NCBI GenBank assembly: GCA_023301395.1
Contig: JALZUY010000033.1
Coordinates: 1 to 10,100, forward strand
From: Nonlabens sp.
GTDB lineage: Bacteria; Bacteroidota; Bacteroidia; Flavobacteriales; Flavobacteriaceae
Direction: 5' to 3'
Length of the DNA stretch: 10,100 bases
The notes below the pieces were generated by a model, which saw only the letters and a program-made list of their open reading frames with translations, was not told the origin of the DNA and did no database searches. The translations under genes were made by a program, and so were the position numbers. Every line of letters begins with the position of its first letter. The stretch's first letter is position 1. Of the stretch, positions 6,759-10,100 are shown piece by piece.

Positions 6759-7631
6759 TTAATGAAAAGGACTTGTGCAGGTGTCTGCGGTTAACCTACA
6801 ACTTGCTTTGTGATTGTCTGCTAATTTCCAACCTCTCAATGTTTTTTGCCCTGCAGGACTCTTCCAGTATGCATCGTTTTTATTTTTCACCCATTTTTGA
6901 TAAGCGGCTCCTGCTTCATCCAACTTAGCCAAATCTGCTTTGTTCTTAGCTGTTAAAGTATAAATTTCTTGTTTTGCACGCATAGCTTTTAGATAGTCAG
7001 TTATTAATTGTCGTACATTCTCTTTAGATATAGCTTTGTATTCTGACATTTTTCTAGGATCTGGTCCCATATTACCATTTACTGCTTTATCTTTAACTTT
7101 ATCTAGAAACTTACCAAAACCTTTTTTCTTCTTTTTAGTTTTATATTTTTCTCCATTAGGTGCTGTGCCTTTTAAAACATATACCTTAGAAATATCGCGA
7201 AATTCTGTACGGCTGCTAAAATTGCGTATATAAAATAGATAATTGCCAACGGCAACATAACCATCGTTACTTCTTTTATCATAGGCTATGTAAGTATTAG
7301 GGAATCCTGTAAATGTCTGGCTACCTTTCGTATAATCTTCAATAATCTCTGATCCACTTTCGCCATTACCGTCTTTATCGATAATTGCTATACCTGAGTC
7401 AATCCCTTCATGGTTTAAAATTTTAACAATAACTTCTTGTGGCTCATCATATTTCCCAACTCTTTGCGCGCTAAGTCCTACCGATTGCTCTCCGTCGCTT
7501 AGAACACGGACACCTTCAAACTCTATGTAAACAGGATTTTCGCCTTTTGATCTAATGTTTTCAAATAAAGTTTCCTGTGCAAATGCGTTTGAAGTTACTA
7601 GTGCAGTAACAATTAAAATAATGTATTTCAT
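6759..7631 (-). CDS. Secreted or periplasmic protein of unknown function, with Lys-rich linker
   Basis: This 290-residue protein begins with a signal peptide (MKYIILIVTALVTSNAFA, cleavage before Q19). An N-terminal beta-rich segment (about 30-155) contains PVYIEFEGVRVLSDGEQSV, the acidic loop DKDGNGESGSE at 85-95, and YVAVGNYLFYIRNF. A strongly basic linker follows at 162-182 (YKTKKKKKGFGKFLDKVKDK). The C-terminal part (about 195-270) looks helical and charged, with ENVRQLITDYLKAMRAKQEIY and LAKLDEAGAAYQKWV. Two cysteines near the end (C278 and C285) could form a disulphide. There is no T9SS tail and no lipobox, so it probably stays in the periplasm or leaves by another route. I do not recognise the family. 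Regulatory cassette copy 3 lies directly upstream, which ties it to the two T9SS surface-protein genes downstream and to the regulator gene upstream. Confidence 0.85.
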   Translation of the reverse strand: MKYIILIVTALVTSNAFAQETLFENIRSKGENPVYIEFEGVRVLSDGEQSVGLSAQRVGKYDEPQEVIVKILNHEGIDSGIAIIDKDGNGESGSEIIEDYTKGSQTFTGFPNTYIAYDKRSNDGYVAVGNYLFYIRNFSSRTEFRDISKVYVLKGTAPNGEKYKTKKKKKGFGKFLDKVKDKAVNGNMGPDPRKMSEYKAISKENVRQLITDYLKAMRAKQEIYTLTAKNKADLAKLDEAGAAYQKWVKNKNDAYWKSPAGQKTLRGWKLADNHKASCRLTADTCTSPFH

Positions 7632-7650
7632 GATTGTAAGTTTTAATTAG

Positions 7651-7728
7651 TTTACAATCACAAATTTGCAGTAAGATGCCAGTTGATTTTTACGAGAACT
7701 TATGAAGGTGCGTTTTCAACTTATGAAG
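7651..7728 (-). promoter_or_regulatory. Repeated promoter/operator cassette, copy 3 (nearest to the LytTR regulator gene)
   Basis: This third 78-nt copy has CTTCATAAGTT at 7728-7718 and 7707-7697 with a 21-nt period, and the -7-like CAAATTTG at 7668-7661, 28 nt after the second site and 29 nt before the ATG. There is no TTG at -33. LytTR-type half-sites are TAAGTTGAA (8 of 9 to the family pattern) and TAAGTTCTC (7 of 9). A 9-bp inverted repeat in the leader, TGATTGTAA (7631-7639) with TTACAATCA (7652-7660), includes the A of the start codon. The cassette lies about 160 nt downstream of the regulator's stop codon. Confidence 0.8.
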
Positions 7729-7735
7729 AGTTATT

Positions 7736-7759
7736 TTAAACTTAAACTTAAATCTAAAC
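7736..7759. repeat. Four-unit hexamer tandem repeat behind cassette 3
   Basis: The plus strand reads TTAAAC, TTAAAC, TTAAAT, CTAAAC. It has the same unit size, the same number of units and the same offset (8 nt from the distal operator-like site) as the repeat at 6488-6511, although the hexamer sequence differs. The rest of 7760-7886 holds a decamer shared with 6532-6541 and a doubled TGACGAC (7791-7804); I see no terminator for the regulator gene there. Confidence 0.6.
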
Positions 7760-7886
7760 CAAAACGTAAGAGGATAGAATCAAGAATCAATGACGACTGA
7801 CGACCGACAAATGATAATCTAGTTTCGATCGATATATTTAGATCCTATTATTCTATAAACCCCTATACTGCTACTGAGACTGTAAA

Positions 7887-8636
7887 CTAAATACTTTGAA
7901 CTATATTAAGAAATTCTTCTCTTTTATCCTTGGAAATCAGTACATCTATATCGCCTTCCATAAGTATGTAGCCGCCATCTTTGCGCACATATTCTTTAAT
8001 ATGCCTTAGGTTAATAAGGTAAGAGCGATGCGGTTTATAGAAAGTTTTTAAACTATCTAGAATGTCTGTAAAGTGTTTAAGAGGTTTGCTGACTACAATT
8101 TTTTCTTTACCTACTAGATTAAATTCTGTGTACATACCGTCTGCCTTTATGGCGACGATGTTATCAAATTCTACAAACTTAATTCCATCAGAATAGGGTA
8201 GTGCAATTTTAGAAAAGTTAGCTTCCTTAAAGCTGTTTTTAAGTTCTAGCAATCGTTCTGTAAGTTGGGTTTTGCCTCTTAATTCTATGACTCTTTTAAG
8301 AGCTTGCTTTAGTTTTTCTGGACGTAGCGGTTTTAGTAAATAATCAATCGCATTTAATTGAAATGCTTGTATCGCATAATCGCTGTAGGCTGTTGTGAAA
8401 ATAATTTCAAAATTAAAATGTTTCTTATCTATAAACTCTGTTATTTCTAGACCGCTATGTTGCGGCATTTCTATGTCTAGAAATACCAGATCTGGTAATT
8501 CACTTTTTATAAGTTCCACACCTTGCAGTAAGTTAGGTGCGTTTAAAATAGTGGTCACTTCTGGACAGTGGTCTTCCAGTAGTATTTTAAGTACTTCTCT
8601 TGCTTTAGGTTCGTCATCTATGATTAGTGCTTTCAT
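7887..8636 (-). CDS. LytTR-family DNA-binding response regulator
   Basis: This 249-residue cytoplasmic transcription regulator has two domains. The receiver domain (about 1-118) has the acidic pair D7/D8 in LIIDDEP, phosphoacceptor D54 in LVFLDIEMPQHSG, the switch T81/T82 in IIFTTAYSDYA, and K102 in YLLKPL. The LytTR DNA-binding domain covers about 142-248, with IVAIKADGMYTEF and the characteristic FYKPHRSYLINLRHIKEY. No receiver active-site residue is missing. Its ATG overlaps the stop of the sensor kinase gene (ATGA), so the two are translated together and should form a cognate pair. LytTR proteins usually bind as pairs to direct repeats of about 9 bp spaced about 21 bp apart. The three cassettes downstream (7651-7728, 6403-6480, 4514-4591) have that layout and are candidate targets. 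I cannot name a specific orthologue. Confidence 0.95.
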   Translation of the reverse strand: MKALIIDDEPKAREVLKILLEDHCPEVTTILNAPNLLQGVELIKSELPDLVFLDIEMPQHSGLEITEFIDKKHFNFEIIFTTAYSDYAIQAFQLNAIDYLLKPLRPEKLKQALKRVIELRGKTQLTERLLELKNSFKEANFSKIALPYSDGIKFVEFDNIVAIKADGMYTEFNLVGKEKIVVSKPLKHFTDILDSLKTFYKPHRSYLINLRHIKEYVRKDGGYILMEGDIDVLISKDKREEFLNIVQSI

Positions 8637-10100
8637 CCTTCTGTGGTATATGGTATTTTAATGGTTACCAGCGTTCCTGTTGCTTGCGTTCCATTATGTT
8701 TATCGGTTATTTCTATGCTGGCTTCTTTTTCCAGTACGTAATTAAGTAGTGAGATACGGTCATCAGTTGCTTTTGTGGCAAACGATTTATGATGTCTCAA
8801 TCTTTTGGCTTGTATTTCTTTTGCTTTTTCACGGCCTATTCCATTATCATCTACGGTACAAACAATACTATTTTGCGCAGCGATTTGCGTGAAAGTGATG
8901 TTCAATAAACGTTCTCCTTCTATATGTAGCAGTCCATGTTTAAGCGCATTTTCTACATAAGGCTGTATCAACATGGTAGGAATGAGTAAGTGGTCTGGCT
9001 GCTCATTCATATCAACCTTTATTTCATATTGTAGTCGTTCTTCAAAACGCAGTTGTTCCAGTTCTAGATACATATTCAAACTATCAATTTCTTCTTGTAA
9101 TGTAATCTGACCTTTAACACTATGATCGAGATAGATTCTTATCAAATCGGCAAATTTCCCTAAGTAATCTCCAGCTTGTGCGCGCTGATTTTTCAGTATG
9201 TATTCTTGAATAGAGTTCAACGCATTAAATACAAAATGCGGATTCATCTGTGAGCGCAGGTTTTCTAACTTAAGATTTACCATTTCTTTCTCCTTTTGTA
9301 AGGAGAGCAATTGTTTGTTTTTCTCGCTTTCGCGAAAGCGTAATTTCCATCTATAATAAAGAATAATACCAGCAATAAAAAGGGACATCATACCTATCCA
9401 AAACCAAAAGGTCTTATAAAACGGAACGGTTACTTCTATAGCAAATTCTTTTAAGTCACCAATAGTCCCGTCATTATCAATACTGCGTAATTCTAGTGAA
9501 TAATTACCTTGAGGAATTGAGGTAAAGTTGATGCGATTTGTTCCAGATGGGATCAATTTCCATTGATCAAATAATCCTTTAAGGCGGTATTCAAAAAGTC
9601 CACTGGTCATCGCTCTCAGACCATTTGAGTTAAAAGCCACATCTAGCTGACTGTCTTCTTGTTGCATCTTGTAAAATACCTGTAGTTGTACTGGCTGGTT
9701 ATTAATTTTTATGTCAGTAAAGTAAATCTCTAATGGTTTAAACTTCTTAAAAGCGAGTTCTTTATCTACTGTAAACAGGCCTTCATTACTGGCAAAATAT
9801 ACCTTGTTGTCCAGTGTCTCAATATCATTTATAGAATAGGAAGGAACTCCATCTTGGATTGTTAAATTCTTAAAATCATTTGTTTCAAGATTTAATCGCT
9901 GGATTCCTTTATCTGTCGCGATCCATAAAAAATTACCGTCTACTTTGATCTTATTGACTTGATTAGATAACAAGCCATTTTCTACAGACCACTTTTTAAT
10001 TATGACATCATTTTCAAATTCATAAAGTCCATCATTAAAAGTGGCAGTCCACAAGTGGTTTCTCGCATCCATATCCATGGAGCCGGTAAGTACATTTGTG
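8633..10100 (-). CDS. Sensor histidine kinase (propeller, Y_Y_Y, LytS-type kinase), N-terminus outside the window
   Basis: The frame stays open through the right edge, so the true start is not visible. An internal ATG at 10078 lies inside a propeller blade and is not a credible start. Residues are counted from that Met. Beta-propeller (Reg_prop) blades fill about 1-110, seen in NHLWTATFNDGLYEF, FLWIATDKGIQRL and KVYFASNEGLFTV. A Y_Y_Y domain covers about 145-220 (FEYRLKGLFDQW, GNYSLELRSIDNDG), and one transmembrane helix lies at about 223-242 (FWFWIGMMSLFIAGIILYY). A His_kinase domain follows, with phosphoacceptor H281 in QMNPHFVFNALNSIQ. The ATPase domain has N377 in PYVENALKHG and the DNGIG box at 411-415. 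The extracytoplasmic propeller probably senses a ligand and passes phosphate to the LytTR regulator. The CDS overlaps that regulator's gene by ATGA and carries the 16-bp palindrome just after the membrane helix. Confidence 0.95.
   Translation of the reverse strand, partial: TNVLTGSMDMDARNHLWTATFNDGLYEFENDVIIKKWSVENGLLSNQVNKIKVDGNFLWIATDKGIQRLNLETNDFKNLTIQDGVPSYSINDIETLDNKVYFASNEGLFTVDKELAFKKFKPLEIYFTDIKINNQPVQLQVFYKMQQEDSQLDVAFNSNGLRAMTSGLFEYRLKGLFDQWKLIPSGTNRINFTSIPQGNYSLELRSIDNDGTIGDLKEFAIEVTVPFYKTFWFWIGMMSLFIAGIILYYRWKLRFRESEKNKQLLSLQKEKEMVNLKLENLRSQMNPHFVFNALNSIQEYILKNQRAQAGDYLGKFADLIRIYLDHSVKGQITLQEEIDSLNMYLELEQLRFEERLQYEIKVDMNEQPDHLLIPTMLIQPYVENALKHGLLHIEGERLLNITFTQIAAQNSIVCTVDDNGIGREKAKEIQAKRLRHHKSFATKATDDRISLLNYVLEKEASIEITDKHNGTQATGTLVTIKIPYTTEG
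9325..9340. repeat. 16-bp perfect palindrome CGCTTTCGCGAAAGCG (copy inside the kinase gene)
   Basis: It is identical to the intergenic copy at 2114-2129. Here it is coding and supplies RFRES (residues 247-251 of the visible kinase), directly after the transmembrane helix. A repeat that keeps its exact sequence inside a gene suggests it tolerates coding positions, here a basic juxtamembrane linker where sequence constraint is low. Confidence 0.85.

Noticed and set aside
7791..7804. Doubled heptamer TGACGAC
   Set aside because: Only two units, with no matching element near the other cassettes; probably a chance low-complexity duplication.
7760..7886. Terminator after the response regulator gene
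   Set aside because: I searched for a GC stem followed by a T run on the minus strand and found only short AT-rich or GATC-type self-complementarity, not a credible terminator. Read-through into the next gene cannot be excluded.
10076..10078. ATG as the start of the sensor kinase
   Set aside because: The frame continues open to the window edge, and the ATG sits within a beta-propeller blade with no signal peptide following. The gene must start outside the window.

Overview
The window is AT-rich and looks like the chromosome of a Bacteroidota bacterium, most likely a marine Flavobacteriaceae member. The reasons are: two secreted proteins end in a type IX secretion (T9SS) type A sorting domain; the sensor kinase and regulator have the two-component architecture typical of the phylum (beta-propeller, Y_Y_Y, LytS-like kinase, LytTR regulator); start codons lack Shine-Dalgarno sequences; and -7 boxes resemble TAnnTTTG. 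A 16-bp palindrome, CGCTTTCGCGAAAGCG, occurs twice. My impression, which I could not test, is that this palindrome is abundant in genera such as Nonlabens and Dokdonia.

Every gene I can support lies on the minus strand, so the region reads from right to left. First comes a two-gene unit: a membrane sensor kinase (8633-10100, N-terminus outside the window) overlapping by ATGA with a LytTR response regulator (7887-8636). Next are three single genes for exported proteins: an unrecognised 290-residue protein (6759-7631), a BspA/DUF285-repeat surface protein with a T9SS tail (4672-6387), and a LamG plus beta-helix protein with a T9SS tail (2271-4493). A rho-independent terminator follows each of the three. 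The last unit is a packed three-gene group: a small secreted Gln-rich protein (1649-2089), peptidase T (419-1648) and a two-helix membrane protein cut by the left edge (1-416).

The main observation is that each of the three exported-protein genes has a nearly identical 78-nt upstream cassette (4514-4591, 6403-6480, 7651-7728). Read in the gene direction, each contains CTTCATAAGTT twice at an exact 21-nt period, then, 28 nt further on, the -7-like octamer CAAATTTG. The canonical TTG at -33 is missing at normal spacing. The repeat arrangement matches how LytTR-domain regulators bind DNA: 9-bp half-sites with a GTT core, paired at about 21 bp. A LytTR regulator gene lies directly upstream. I infer a local regulon in which the kinase/regulator pair activates three surface or secreted proteins, probably with further copies elsewhere in the genome. 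The spacer regions behind cassettes two and three share more features (a four-unit hexamer repeat at the same offset and a common decamer), which suggests that whole promoter regions were duplicated.

The four intergenic stretches (2090-2270, 4494-4671, 6388-6758, 7632-7886) hold these cassettes, terminators, one palindrome and short repeats. I see no RNA genes, insertion sequences or CRISPR arrays.
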